NCBI GenBank assembly: GCA_963704545.1
Contig: OY969915.1
Location: forward strand, 992,001 to 1,056,000
Length of the DNA: 64,000 nt
Origin: VRUE01 sp963704545
Lineage (GTDB): Bacteria > Actinomycetota > Thermoleophilia > Solirubrobacterales > 70-9
Reading direction: 5' to 3'
Part shown: piece after piece, positions 32,044-40,309 of the stretch
Layout of the letters: the number at the start of each line of letters is the position of its first letter
How positions within the stretch are numbered: the stretch's first letter is position 1
Program-made: the position numbers and the translations under genes
Notes under the pieces: model-generated
What the model was told of the DNA's origin: nothing
Seen by the model: only the letters and a program-made list of their open reading frames with translations
The model's database searches: none

Positions 32044-32114
32044 GGAGGGCCTCGGGGGTCCCTCCCCAGGCCGCTTCGCGGGAGTTCCTGGGGAGGAACC
32101 CCCGAGGCCCTCCC
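32043..32114. repeat. Long hairpin with conserved 16-nt loop (copy 1)
   Basis: Arms 32043-32070 and 32087-32114 pair over 28 bp with one mismatch. The loop CCGCTTCGCGGGAGTT is identical to that at 51084-51099, and the stem core TCGGGGGTCCCTC is shared while other stem bases covary. It lies between two + strand genes. No T-run. Confidence 0.75.
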
Positions 32115-32168
32115 GAGCCGTAAGCTTTTTGCGGCCTAGTCAGATTTTGCAAACGGAGGTCCGCCGCC

Positions 32169-33170
32169 TTGCGTCGATTTCGTACTCACATCGTCTTCAT
32201 CGTTCTGGTCGCTCTCGCATCAGTGGCCTCTGCCTGTGGAGGCAGCGGCGGCAGCGGCGCCGAGCAGGTCCTCGACGAAGCGACCCTCAAAGGGGTCAAG
32301 AGCGGCAAGCTCAACCTGTTCGGCGAGCTCGGCGCCCCGGACACCACCAGCGGCAACCTCTGGTTCACTCTCTCTGGCAAGTTTCAGAGCCAAAAGGGCG
32401 AGGACCTTCCCGAACTCGACTTGACCGCGACGGCGAAAGGCCTCCGGGACGGCGAAAAGATCGACTTCAAGGGAGGGTTCACGCTGCTCGGCGACGGTGA
32501 GGCCTACGTTGCGATCGACGGGACCGAGTACGAGGTCGACCCGACAACCTACGGTTACGTCCGCTCGACGCTCGGAGAATCGGAAGAAGCCAGCGCCTGC
32601 CAGGAAGTGGTGAGCGACAGGACGCTCAGCGAATTCATCGAAGAACCCACCGAGGAAGGCAGCGTCGACCTGGCCGGCGAGAGCGTCACGAAGGTCAGCG
32701 GAGACATCGATGGCGAAACCGCGGTCGACGCCCTGGACGAAATGAGACAGGACGCCCTCTGCAACGAACAGCTCGAAGCCGCCCCGGGCGTCCAGCCGCT
32801 GCTCTCTGAACTGGATGAATCGGAAGGGCAGGCCAAGAACCCGATCAAGGGTGCCCATGTCGAAATCTACGTCGGCAGCGACCACATCGTGCGCCGGATC
32901 GTCCTCTCGGCCCCGACCATCAAGACGCCGGCCGGCGTCGGCGGGGAAGGCAGCCCGGAGAGCCTCGGGCTCGAGTTCGACTTCACCTTGGCCGACGTCA
33001 ACGAGCCCCAGAAGATCACAACGCCCAAGAGCTCGAAGCCGCTGAGCGCGCTCTTCGTCAAGCTCGGCGTCAACCCGATCGAACTGCTCGGGGTGCTGCA
33101 GGGTGGGATCGGCGGGGCCGGTCTGATCAACTTCCTGGAAAGGCTTGCGGACGCGGGGAGCACGCAGTAG
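32169..33170 (+). CDS. Putative lipoprotein, LppX/LprG-like
   Basis: 333 residues from TTG 32169 with GGAGGTCC 7 nt upstream. Lipobox SVASAC (Cys ~23). The beta-rich body (GKLNLFGELGAPDTTSGNLWFTLSGKF, TLLGDGEAYVAIDGTEYEVD) resembles LppX/LprG or LolA-like folds that carry lipids; this assignment is tentative. Two to four cysteines in the middle (CQEVVSD, LCNEQ). Codon use is a little less GC-rich than in neighbours. Confidence 0.65.
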   Translation: MRRFRTHIVFIVLVALASVASACGGSGGSGAEQVLDEATLKGVKSGKLNLFGELGAPDTTSGNLWFTLSGKFQSQKGEDLPELDLTATAKGLRDGEKIDFKGGFTLLGDGEAYVAIDGTEYEVDPTTYGYVRSTLGESEEASACQEVVSDRTLSEFIEEPTEEGSVDLAGESVTKVSGDIDGETAVDALDEMRQDALCNEQLEAAPGVQPLLSELDESEGQAKNPIKGAHVEIYVGSDHIVRRIVLSAPTIKTPAGVGGEGSPESLGLEFDFTLADVNEPQKITTPKSSKPLSALFVKLGVNPIELLGVLQGGIGGAGLINFLERLADAGSTQ

Positions 33171-33232
33171 TCGCGTTCCTCCGTACTCCCTACGGCTGGC
33201 CGTACCTGCTGACACCGCTGATCCCGCTGGCG

Positions 33233-34267
33233 GTGGCGCTGGACCTTGCCGGCGCCGCAGCCGGGCTCGTCTTCGGCGCGGCTGCGCTCGGGATCATCCC
33301 CACGGCGGCGCTGATGGGCCGCGCCACAGAGGAGCTCGCCGCCCGCTCGGGTCCCGGCATCGGTGGCCTGCTCAACGTCACCTTCGGCAACGCGCCCGAG
33401 CTGATCATCGCCCTCTTCGCCCTCCAGCAGGGCCTGCAGGAGGTGGTCAAGGCCTCGATCGTCGGCTCGATCATCGGCAACATCCTGCTCGTGCTCGGCG
33501 CCGCGATGTTCTTCGGCGGTCTCGGCCGCGACAAACAGACGTTCAGCCGCACCAGCGCCAGCGTGCAGACCTCGATGCTGCTGCTCGCCGCCGCGGCGCT
33601 GGTGATGCCGGCGATCTTCGAGCTGGTCGAGGGCCAGGGCCTGCCGGCGCCCGGTGCCGAGACGATCGACTACGGCTCGACCGTCGAGCACCTCTCGCTT
33701 GCGGTCGCGATCGTCCTGATGGCGACCTACGTAGCCGGCCTCTTCTTCTCGCTGAAGACCCACCGCGACATCTTCAACCCCGAGTACGAGGACGAGGGAA
33801 CCTGGGGCTGGTCGCCTCGCAAGTCGATCCTCGCCCTGGCCGGCGCCGGCCTTCTGGTCGGGCTGATGTCGGAGGTGCTGGTCGGCTCGATCGAGGAGGC
33901 CTCGCACGCGATCGGCCTCTCGGAGTTCTTCATCGGTGTGATCGTCGTCGCCATCGTCGGCAACGCCGCCGAGCACTGGGTCGCCGTGCTGGTCGCGGTG
34001 AAGAACAAGATGGACCTGGCGGTCAACATCTCGATCGGCTCCAGCGCCCAGGTTGCCCTCTTCGTCGCGCCACTCCTCGTCCTCGCCTCCTTCTTCCTCG
34101 GCCCGCACCCGCTGGCCCTCGTCTTCAACGGCTTCGAGCTCGGCGCCATCCTGCTCGCCGTGCTGATCGCCAACTACGTCGCCCAGGACGGCGAGTCGAC
34201 CTGGTTCGAGGGAGTCCAACTCCTTGCGGTCTACGTCGTTTTCGGTCTCACCTTCTACTTCGCCTGA
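33233..34267 (+). CDS. Calcium/proton exchanger (CaCA family, Cax type)
   Basis: 344 residues from GTG 33233. The open frame continues upstream without ATG/GTG/TTG, so the start is uncertain and a non-standard codon is possible. Two alpha repeats: GGLLNVTFGNAPELIIALFAL and VIVVAIVGNAAEHWVAVLVA, each with the acidic residue of cation exchangers; about eleven membrane segments. Exports Ca2+ in exchange for H+. Followed 29 nt later by a second exchanger. Confidence 0.9.
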   Translation: MALDLAGAAAGLVFGAAALGIIPTAALMGRATEELAARSGPGIGGLLNVTFGNAPELIIALFALQQGLQEVVKASIVGSIIGNILLVLGAAMFFGGLGRDKQTFSRTSASVQTSMLLLAAAALVMPAIFELVEGQGLPAPGAETIDYGSTVEHLSLAVAIVLMATYVAGLFFSLKTHRDIFNPEYEDEGTWGWSPRKSILALAGAGLLVGLMSEVLVGSIEEASHAIGLSEFFIGVIVVAIVGNAAEHWVAVLVAVKNKMDLAVNISIGSSAQVALFVAPLLVLASFFLGPHPLALVFNGFELGAILLAVLIANYVAQDGESTWFEGVQLLAVYVVFGLTFYFA

Positions 34268-34296
34268 CCTTGCTGGTCGCATAGGCTCAGCCGGCC

Positions 34297-35298
34297 TTGG
34301 ACTACTTCCTGCTCGTCGTCAGCTTTGCGGTGATCCTCGCGGGCGCCCTCCTCTTCACCAACGCGGTGGAGTGGATCGGGCACCGGCTGGAGCTCGGTGA
34401 GGGCGCGGTCGGCAGCCTGCTGGCGGCGGTCGGCACAGCGATGCCGGAGACGCTGATCGCGATCGTCGCCCTGATCGGCGCCGCCGAGGGGGCCGACCAG
34501 GTGGCGATCGGCGCGATCGTCGGGGCGCCGTTCCTGCTCGGCACGCTGGCGATGGGCCTGGTCGGGCTCTTCGCCTACCTCTACCGCCATCGGCGCGAGC
34601 AGGGACTCGAGCTGAAAGCGCACCGGCCGACGCTCGAGCGCGACCTGCTCTTCTTCCTCTTCTTCTTCGCGGTCTCGCTGGCGCTGTCCTGGGGAGCGCC
34701 GGACGCGCTGAGGATCCCGGTCGGGATCGCCGTGATTCTCTCCTACCCGGTCTATATCGCCCGCACGTTGCGAAGTGGGGGAGAGGTGCAGGACCACGAG
34801 ACGCTGAACCCGCTGGTCTTCGAGCGGCGTCCCGAGCGAAGCGAAAGCCCGGCCCTCGCGCTCTGCGTCCTCCAGCTCCTGGCCGGCCTCGGCGCGATGG
34901 TCGGCGGAGCCCACCTCTTCGTCGAGGAGCTACTCCACATCGCCGAGAGCCTCGGCGTCGAGGCCGTCGTGCTGGCCCTGATCCTCGCCCCTCTGGCGAC
35001 CGAGCTGCCCGAGAAGGTCAACAGCTTCTTCTGGGTCCGCGAAGGCAAGGACTCCCTCGCCCTCGGCAACATCACCGGCGCGATGGTCTTCCAGTCGACG
35101 ATCCCGGTTGGGATCGGCCTTGTCTTCACCGACTGGGAGTTGAGCGGAAACGCGGCGCTCTCCGTGGTCCTAGGCCTCGCCGGCGGGTTGCTCGCCTACG
35201 AGGTCCTGCACCGCCGCGGCCGCTTCGGGTTGCCGGCGGTCGTGACCTGGTTCCTGCTTTACACGACCTTCATCGTCGTCGTAGCGGTGGGGGCCTGA
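34297..35298 (+). CDS. Sodium/calcium exchanger family protein (CaCA, YrbG type)
   Basis: 333 residues from TTG 34297. Alpha repeats GEGAVGSLLAAVGTAMPETLIAIVAL (~34) and LILAPLATELPEKVNSFFWV (~228) with FQSTIPVG. About ten membrane segments. TAGGCT lies 9 nt before the TTG, so it may have its own promoter besides reading from the upstream exchanger. The pair suggests divalent-cation homeostasis. Confidence 0.88.
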   Translation: MDYFLLVVSFAVILAGALLFTNAVEWIGHRLELGEGAVGSLLAAVGTAMPETLIAIVALIGAAEGADQVAIGAIVGAPFLLGTLAMGLVGLFAYLYRHRREQGLELKAHRPTLERDLLFFLFFFAVSLALSWGAPDALRIPVGIAVILSYPVYIARTLRSGGEVQDHETLNPLVFERRPERSESPALALCVLQLLAGLGAMVGGAHLFVEELLHIAESLGVEAVVLALILAPLATELPEKVNSFFWVREGKDSLALGNITGAMVFQSTIPVGIGLVFTDWELSGNAALSVVLGLAGGLLAYEVLHRRGRFGLPAVVTWFLLYTTFIVVVAVGA

Positions 35299-35304
35299 GG
35301 CGAT

Positions 35305-35775
35305 TCAGGCCGCGGCGAGCTCGCCGAGAGCAGCCAGCACCAGGTCGTCGTGCTGTTTCGGCGAGACCCTGGGAAAGACCTTGGCGATCTTGCCGTCGGG
35401 GTCGACGATGAAGGTTGCGCGCTGCACGCCCATGTACTTCTTGCCGTACATCGACTTCTCGACCCAGGTGCCGTAGCGCTCGGCGACGGCGTGGTCCGCG
35501 TCGGCTAGCAGGGTGAAGCCGAGGTCGAACTTGTCGGCGAACTTCTTCACCGCCTCGACGGTGTCGGGGGAGACGCCGATCACGCGGACGCCGGCCGTCT
35601 CGTACTCGGAGCCGCGGTCGCGGACGCCGCAGGCCTGGGTAGTGCAGCCTGGTGTGTCGGCGCGGGGATAGAAGTAGAGGACGAAGGTCTCGCCGCGCAG
35701 GTCGGCGAGGCTGACCTCGTTGCCGTCCTGATCGGGCAGGGTGAAGTCTGGTGCGCTCGCCCCGGCCTCCAGCAC
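35305..35775 (-). CDS. bcp: Peroxiredoxin, BCP/PrxQ type
   Basis: 156 residues from GTG 35775, whose G is the last base of the upstream gene's TAG stop; longer open frames upstream are low-complexity shadow. Thiol peroxidase: APDFTLPDQDGNEVSLADLRG, then PRADTPGCTTQACG with peroxidatic Cys and a second Cys five residues on, typical of PrxQ. Conserved Arg in KYMGVQRATFIVD. Last of a three-gene operon with one-base overlaps. Confidence 0.92.
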   Translation of the reverse strand: MLEAGASAPDFTLPDQDGNEVSLADLRGETFVLYFYPRADTPGCTTQACGVRDRGSEYETAGVRVIGVSPDTVEAVKKFADKFDLGFTLLADADHAVAERYGTWVEKSMYGKKYMGVQRATFIVDPDGKIAKVFPRVSPKQHDDLVLAALGELAAA

Positions 35776-36128
35776 TACTCCGGATCCCCGCCCTGGTCCT
35801 CGCGACCGGGGTCCTGGCCGTCCTCGCCCTCGTCGAGCTCGTCGTCGCCCTGCTCCAGCGCGGTCTCGGACACCGAACCGGCGGAGCCGGGGTGGTAGCT
35901 GGTCTGGAAGCGCTCCAGCACCTGGTCGCGCCGGTCCTCGTCGACCGGCACCTCGTCGGAGACGCGCACCCACTCCGCCCCCTCGTAGGCCTCCATGTTG
36001 AAGACCTCCTGGTCCAGCGAGGTCGAGTCGTCGACGACGACGAGCACCTCGGTCTGGGGGTTGAAGTATGTCCCGGGCTGCATCAGCAGCTCCTCGACCT
36101 CGTAGAGGTTCTCCTCGGCGGCGGCCAT
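35775..36128 (-). CDS. Small acidic protein, unknown function
   Basis: 117 residues from ATG 36128, which overlaps the previous TGA by one base. A globular N-terminal half (EVEELLMQPGTYFNPQTEVLVVVDDSTSLD) is followed by an acidic disordered tail (DELDEGEDGQDPGREDQGGD). Middle gene between a one-helix membrane protein and the peroxiredoxin. No family recognised. Confidence 0.65.
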   Translation of the reverse strand: MAAAEENLYEVEELLMQPGTYFNPQTEVLVVVDDSTSLDQEVFNMEAYEGAEWVRVSDEVPVDEDRRDQVLERFQTSYHPGSAGSVSETALEQGDDELDEGEDGQDPGREDQGGDPE

Positions 36129-36460
36129 CAGTCGGATCCTACGAAATCGGCGAGCCGGCGCTCGGCCTCGCGCTCGACGTCGATCGGCGCTTCCCCGCGC
36201 CGCTCCCGGTGGTAGGACTTGGCCTGCAGCATCTGGCGGACCTCGACTTCCTGGGTGGCGCGGCTGACCGGCGAGGCCAGGCGCCGGACCGAGCGTGGGG
36301 GCAGGTCGGGGTCGATCGCGTACGGACCCCTCCCGATCCCCTGCCAGGCCTTGCCCGAGAGGGCGAAGGCGATGGCCGCGACCGGCACCGCGAGGAGCGT
36401 GATCGCGATCAGCACGTTGCCGTTCTCCACCGTGGTCGCTGCCAGCAGCAGGTGCGCCAT
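36128..36460 (-). CDS. Single-pass membrane protein, unknown function
   Basis: 110 residues. Membrane segment ~15-36, then a basic cytosolic tail (RSVRRLASPVSRATQEVEVRQML). First gene of the operon ending with peroxiredoxin. ATG 36460 has TAACCT 6 nt upstream. Function unknown. Confidence 0.65.
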   Translation of the reverse strand: MAHLLLAATTVENGNVLIAITLLAVPVAAIAFALSGKAWQGIGRGPYAIDPDLPPRSVRRLASPVSRATQEVEVRQMLQAKSYHRERRGEAPIDVEREAERRLADFVGSD

Positions 36461-36466
36461 GCCTCA

Positions 36467-36472
36467 AGGTTA
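36467..36472 (-). promoter_or_regulatory. -10 hexamer of the peroxiredoxin operon
   Basis: TAACCT 6 nt before ATG 36460. Confidence 0.45.
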
Positions 36473-36537
36473 GGGCTCTTGCCGCGCCGCCGCCAGGGCT
36501 CTCTCCCCGGCGCCGCTATCCGGTACCCTTGGCTTGG

Positions 36538-36553
36538 TTGACTGACCAGTCAA
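36538..36553. promoter_or_regulatory. TetR/FadR-like operator palindrome upstream of the acyl-CoA dehydrogenase
   Basis: TTGACTGACCAGTCAA: 7-bp arms TTGACTG/CAGTCAA around a 2-nt centre, 70 nt before the gene start. Its shape resembles operators of TetR-type fatty-acid regulators. No such regulator gene is in the window. Confidence 0.5.
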
Positions 36554-36623
36554 TCGGTGGTCCGTCGTCTTGCGGCGAGGCCGCATGCAAAGCCTTTTAC
36601 GGACTGAAAAGGAGCCGCGACCA

Positions 36624-37853
36624 GTGGTTGACTTCACCCTCACCGACGAGCAGAAGGATCTGCGCGAGATGGCGCACAACTTCGCGGAGAACGAGATCCG
36701 CAAGGTGGCCTGGGAGTACGACAAGGACGGCACCTGGCCCCAGGACATCATCGACAAGGCCTGGGAGGTGGGGCTGATGAACACCCACATCCCCGAGGCC
36801 TACGGCGGCCCCGGCCTCGACTACCTCTCCGGCTGCCTGATCGAGGAGGAGATGGGCTGGGGGTGCTCCGGCATCGGCACCAGCCTGATGGCCAACGGCC
36901 TCGCCTCGGCGCCGATCACCCTGGGCGGCTCCGAGGAGACGAAGAAGAAGTACCTCGGCATGCTCACCGAGGAGCCGAAGCTCGCCTCCTTCTGCCTGAC
37001 CGAGCCCGACGCCGGCTCCGACGTCTCGGGGATGAAGACCAAGGCGGTGAAGAAGGGCGACAAGTACGTCATCAGCGGCTCCAAGTGCTTCATCACCAAC
37101 GGCACCTACGCCGACTACTTCACGGTTTACGCCAAGACCGATCCCGAGGCCGGGCACCGCGGGATCAGCGCCTTCGTCGTCGACGCCGACCTCCCCGGGG
37201 TCTCGGTCGACAAGAAGGAGGACAAGATGGGCCAGCGGGCTTCCAACACCGCGACCATCTCCTTCGACGAAGTCGAGATCCCCGCCGAGAACCTGATCGG
37301 CGAGGAAAACAAGGGCTTCAAGCTGGCGATGATGACCCTCGACCGGACCCGTCCGGGTGTCTCGGCGATGGCGGTCGGCATCGGCCGCGCTGCGCTCGAG
37401 TACGCCACGGACTACTCCAAGGAAAGGGTCCAGTTCGGCGTGCCGATCGCGATGCACCAGGCGATCCAGTTCATGATCGCCGACATGGCGACCAAGGTCG
37501 AGGCCGGCCGCCTGTTGGTCTGGAACTCCGCGGTCCTGCTCGACCAGGGCGTCCGCAACAGCAAGGTCTCCTCGATGGCCAAGCGCTTCGCCGCCGACTC
37601 GGCGATGGAGATCACCGTCGACGCGGTGCAGGTCTACGGCGGCTACGGCTTCATCAAGGAGTACCCGGTGGAGAAGCTGATGCGTGACGCCAAGATCATG
37701 CAGCTCTACGAGGGCACCAGCCAGATCCAGCGTCTGGTGATCGCCAAAGAAGTGCTGCTGCCGCGCAGCGTGGACGAGCCCACGCCTGAGGCCGACGCGA
37801 AGGCCAAGGCCTCGGAGGACAGCCAGTCCGAGCAGGCAGCCGCCACGGTCTGA
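36624..37853 (+). CDS. Acyl-CoA dehydrogenase
   Basis: 409 residues from GTG 36624 with AAAAGGAG 8 nt upstream (an in-frame ATG at 36570 lacks this). FAD enzyme for the first step of beta-oxidation: DFTLTDEQKDLREMAHNFAENEI start, FCLTEPDAGSDVSGMKTKA, GHRGISAFVVD, QVYGGYGFIKEYPVEKLMRDAKI, and catalytic Glu in LYEGTSQIQR. A ~25-residue Ala/Glu-rich tail. A medium/short-chain enzyme is likeliest. Probably controlled through the upstream palindrome. Confidence 0.93.
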   Translation: MVDFTLTDEQKDLREMAHNFAENEIRKVAWEYDKDGTWPQDIIDKAWEVGLMNTHIPEAYGGPGLDYLSGCLIEEEMGWGCSGIGTSLMANGLASAPITLGGSEETKKKYLGMLTEEPKLASFCLTEPDAGSDVSGMKTKAVKKGDKYVISGSKCFITNGTYADYFTVYAKTDPEAGHRGISAFVVDADLPGVSVDKKEDKMGQRASNTATISFDEVEIPAENLIGEENKGFKLAMMTLDRTRPGVSAMAVGIGRAALEYATDYSKERVQFGVPIAMHQAIQFMIADMATKVEAGRLLVWNSAVLLDQGVRNSKVSSMAKRFAADSAMEITVDAVQVYGGYGFIKEYPVEKLMRDAKIMQLYEGTSQIQRLVIAKEVLLPRSVDEPTPEADAKAKASEDSQSEQAAATV

Positions 37854-37885
37854 CCCACAGGTTTAGGGCAGGGCCCTAATGCAAG

Positions 37886-37916
37886 CCGCCGGGGCTAACG
37901 CCCCGGCGGTTTTTTT
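37886..37916 (+). terminator. Intrinsic terminator of the acyl-CoA dehydrogenase gene
   Basis: CCGCCGGGG (37886-37894) and CCCCGGCGG (37901-37909), loop CTAACG, followed by seven T. The clearest classical terminator in the window. Confidence 0.85.
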
Positions 37917-37941
37917 GCGCCCCTTGACTCGCCGGATTGGG

Positions 37942-38076
37942 GAGCCTGGCCGTCCTCCAGTCGAATTGAGCACCGCGCGTAAGCGCGGTGCAACCAGGAG
38001 CGCGGCCTACGGCCGCGCAGACATCGGATTGCATTTCCGCCGCTTCGCGACATTCGTCTGGAGGACGGCCAGGCTC
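37942..38076. repeat. 135-bp branched inverted-repeat element
   Basis: Outer arms 37942-37960 and 38058-38076 are perfect 19-bp complements. Inside lie two further perfect hairpins (37970-37977/37984-37991 and 38000-38007/38011-38018), giving a cloverleaf-like shape. No open frame of note. It may be a structured RNA, a REP/MITE-like element or a bidirectional terminator between the convergent dehydrogenase and typA genes. Confidence 0.6.
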
Positions 38077-38128
38077 CTCACAACACGTCACCGGGTGACG
38101 CCCAGATTGCGAAGTCGACCTCAGGGTC

Positions 38129-38153
38129 CCCAAGCTTTTTTAAAAAGCTTGGG
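38129..38153. repeat. 25-nt near-perfect palindrome
   Basis: CCCAAGCTTTTT-T-AAAAAGCTTGGG: 12-bp arms, single central base. Strikingly AT-rich core in a GC-rich genome; the T-run could end transcription on either strand. Confidence 0.55.
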
Positions 38154-38241
38154 ACGCCCGTACGGCACCTCGGACATGTGGAGCTTTCGGGGAGCCGGGT
38201 GGCGCTTCGGGGAAGAGCTTTGAAGCTTGTGTTCTGTTGAA

Positions 38242-38319
38242 GGGACGCCGGTACCCCCTCCCCAAAACACTCAAGCGAGGCTCCCGCCGAGCGTTTTGGG
38301 GAGGGGGTACCGGCGTCCC
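38242..38319. repeat. 27-bp perfect hairpin next to typA
   Basis: Arms 38242-38268 and 38293-38319 match perfectly over 27 bp, loop 24 nt. Ends 26 nt before the typA stop. Probably the typA terminator region, though much longer than needed. Confidence 0.6.
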
Positions 38320-38345
38320 CCACCCAACCCCCGGGAATCGACCGC

Positions 38346-40172
38346 CTAGACCCGGCTGCCCTGGCGGGCCACCTTCTGGCGGCGCGTCTTGTCGAGCTCA
38401 ACCTTGCGCAGGCGGACCGACTCGGGGGTGACTTCGACGCACTCGTCCTCGCGCAGGAACTCGACGGCGGCTTCGAGGGTGAGGCGTGTGGGCGGCGCCA
38501 TCCGCTCCAGCACCTCGGCGCTGGCGGCGCGCATGTTGGTCTGCTGCTTCTCCTTGATCGCGTTGACGTCCATGTCCTCGGCGCGGGCGTTCTCGCCGAT
38601 GATCATTCCCTCGTAGACCTCCTCGCCGGGGCCGATGAAGAGGGTGCCGCGGTCCTGCAGGCCGATCAGCGCGTAGCCAGCGGTCTTGCCGCGGCGGTCG
38701 GCGACGATCGAGCCGGTGGGGCGCAGGCGCAGGTCGCCGGCCCAGCGCTCCCAGCCCTCGAAGACGTGGTGCATGACGCCGGTGCCGCGGGTCTCGGTGA
38801 GGAACTCGGTGCGCAGGCCGATCAGGCCTCGCGCCGGCACCAGGTATTCCATCCGCACCCAGCCGGTGTCGTGGTTGGCCATCTGCTCCAGCCGCCCCTT
38901 GCGCCCCGCCAGCAGCTGGGTGATCGCGCCGACGTGCTCCTCGGGCGCGTCGATCGAGAGCCGTTCGACCGGCTCGTGCAGCTTGCCGTCGATCTCCTGG
39001 GTCAGGACCCGGGGCTGGCCGGCGGTGAGCTCGAATCCCTCGCGGCGCATCAGCTCCAGCAGTACGACCAGCTGCAGCTCGCCGCGGCCCTGCACCTCCC
39101 AGGCATCGGGCCGCTCGGTGTCCTGGACCCGGATCGAGACGTTGCCGACCAGCTCGGCGTCGAGGCGGTCGCGGACCTGCCGCGCGGTCAGCTTGCTGCC
39201 CTCGGTGCCGGCCAGGGGCGAGGTGTTGATGCCGAGCACGATCGAGAGCGAGGGCTCGTCGACCGTGATCACCGGCAGTGGGCGCGGGTCGGCCGGATCG
39301 GCGAGGGTCTCGCCGATCGTCACCTCTTCCATCCCGGCGACGGCGATGATCTCGCCGGGCCCGGCTTCCTGCGCCGAGACCCGCTCGAGCGCCTCGGTGA
39401 TGTAGAGCTCGGAGACGGTTGCGCGCTCGACCGAGCCGTCGGCGCGGCACCAGGCGATCTGCTGCCCGGAGCGGATCGTCCCGTGGCGCACCCGGCAGAG
39501 CGCCAGGCGGCCGACGTAGGGGGACGCGTCGAGATTCGTGACGTGCGCCTGCAGGGGATGGTCGGGCTCGTACTCCGGCGCCGGGATCTTCTCCAGCATC
39601 AGGTCCATCAGCGGCGAGAGGTCGGTCCCCTCGACCCCCTCCTCGAGCGAGGCCCAGCCGTCCTTGGCATTGGTGTAGACGATCGGGAAGTCGATCTGGT
39701 CGGAGTTGGCATCGAGGTCGAGGAAGAGCTCGTAGACCTCGTCGACGACCTCGGCGATGCGGGCGTCGGGGCGGTCGACCTTGTTGACGACGAGGATCAC
39801 CGGCAGTTTCGCCTCCAGTGCCTTGCGCAGGACGAAGCGGGTCTGCGGCAGTGGTCCCTCGGAGGCGTCGACGAGGAGCAGCACGCCGTCGACCATCGTC
39901 AGGCCGCGCTCGACCTCACCGCCGAAGTCGGCGTGGCCCGGCGTGTCGACGATGTTGAGCTTCACCCCGTCGTAGTTGACGGCGGTGTTCTTGGCGAGGA
40001 TCGTGATCCCCTTCTCGCGCTCGAGGTCCATCGAGTCCATCACCCGCTCGGCGACGTCCTGGCCCTTGCGGAAGGCGCCGGACTGCCACAGCATCGCGTC
40101 GACCAGCGTCGTCTTCCCATGATCGACGTGGGCGACTATCGCGATATTCCGTAGGTCTTCTCGTCTCTTCAT
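38346..40172 (-). CDS. typA: Translational GTPase BipA/TypA
   Basis: 608 residues from ATG 40172 (MKRREDLRNIAIVAHVDHGKTTL), the usual BipA start and length; the frame is open 16 codons further upstream. G1 AHVDHGKTT, G3 DTPGHADFG, G4 NKVDRPD. Then domains II and III, an EF-G-like domain V (GRGELQLVVLLELMRREGFEL) and the BipA-specific C-terminus (GKTAGYALIGLQDRGTLFIGPGEEVYEGMIIGENAR). A ribosome-associated GTPase for assembly and stress. Lies downstream of cspA on the same strand, separated by a terminator. Confidence 0.96.
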   Translation of the reverse strand: MKRREDLRNIAIVAHVDHGKTTLVDAMLWQSGAFRKGQDVAERVMDSMDLEREKGITILAKNTAVNYDGVKLNIVDTPGHADFGGEVERGLTMVDGVLLLVDASEGPLPQTRFVLRKALEAKLPVILVVNKVDRPDARIAEVVDEVYELFLDLDANSDQIDFPIVYTNAKDGWASLEEGVEGTDLSPLMDLMLEKIPAPEYEPDHPLQAHVTNLDASPYVGRLALCRVRHGTIRSGQQIAWCRADGSVERATVSELYITEALERVSAQEAGPGEIIAVAGMEEVTIGETLADPADPRPLPVITVDEPSLSIVLGINTSPLAGTEGSKLTARQVRDRLDAELVGNVSIRVQDTERPDAWEVQGRGELQLVVLLELMRREGFELTAGQPRVLTQEIDGKLHEPVERLSIDAPEEHVGAITQLLAGRKGRLEQMANHDTGWVRMEYLVPARGLIGLRTEFLTETRGTGVMHHVFEGWERWAGDLRLRPTGSIVADRRGKTAGYALIGLQDRGTLFIGPGEEVYEGMIIGENARAEDMDVNAIKEKQQTNMRAASAEVLERMAPPTRLTLEAAVEFLREDECVEVTPESVRLRKVELDKTRRQKVARQGSRV

Positions 40173-40180
40173 CGTGCCTG

Positions 40181-40238
40181 CGCCGCTGACTTCGTCGTTA
40201 CGTACGCATATGCACCCCAAAAGGCGAAGTCAGCGGCG
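40181..40238. promoter_or_regulatory. 14-bp inverted repeat in the typA leader
   Basis: CGCCGCTGACTTCG (40181-40194) and its exact complement (40225-40238) flank 30 nt that contain TACGTA and GCATATGC. It starts 9 nt upstream of the typA ATG, so it could hide the ribosome-binding region or be an operator. Confidence 0.45.
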
Positions 40239-40262
40239 GTGAAGGATAGGGGGCGCAAAGAA

Positions 40263-40285
40263 GAGGCCCGCCGGAGGCGGGCCTC
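40263..40285 (-). terminator. Terminator of the cold-shock gene
   Basis: GAGGCCCGCC/GGCGGGCCTC, 10 bp with a 3-nt loop, followed on the minus strand by a T-rich TTCTTT. Confidence 0.75.
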
Positions 40286-40309
40286 GTACTACTGAAGTGC
40301 GGTAAGCGA

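Noticed and set aside
33145..34284. Arg-rich 379-codon frame overlapping the Cax gene
   Set aside because: Alternative frame of a clear membrane exchanger; no hydrophobic segments or motifs.
37942..38076. tRNA gene suggested by the cloverleaf-like element
   Set aside because: The acceptor-like stem is 19 bp, there is no anticodon arm of the right size, no T-loop GTTC and no CCA.
37942..38076. CRISPR array in the repeat-rich spacer
   Set aside because: The repeats are inverted, not regularly spaced direct repeats, and no cas gene is present.
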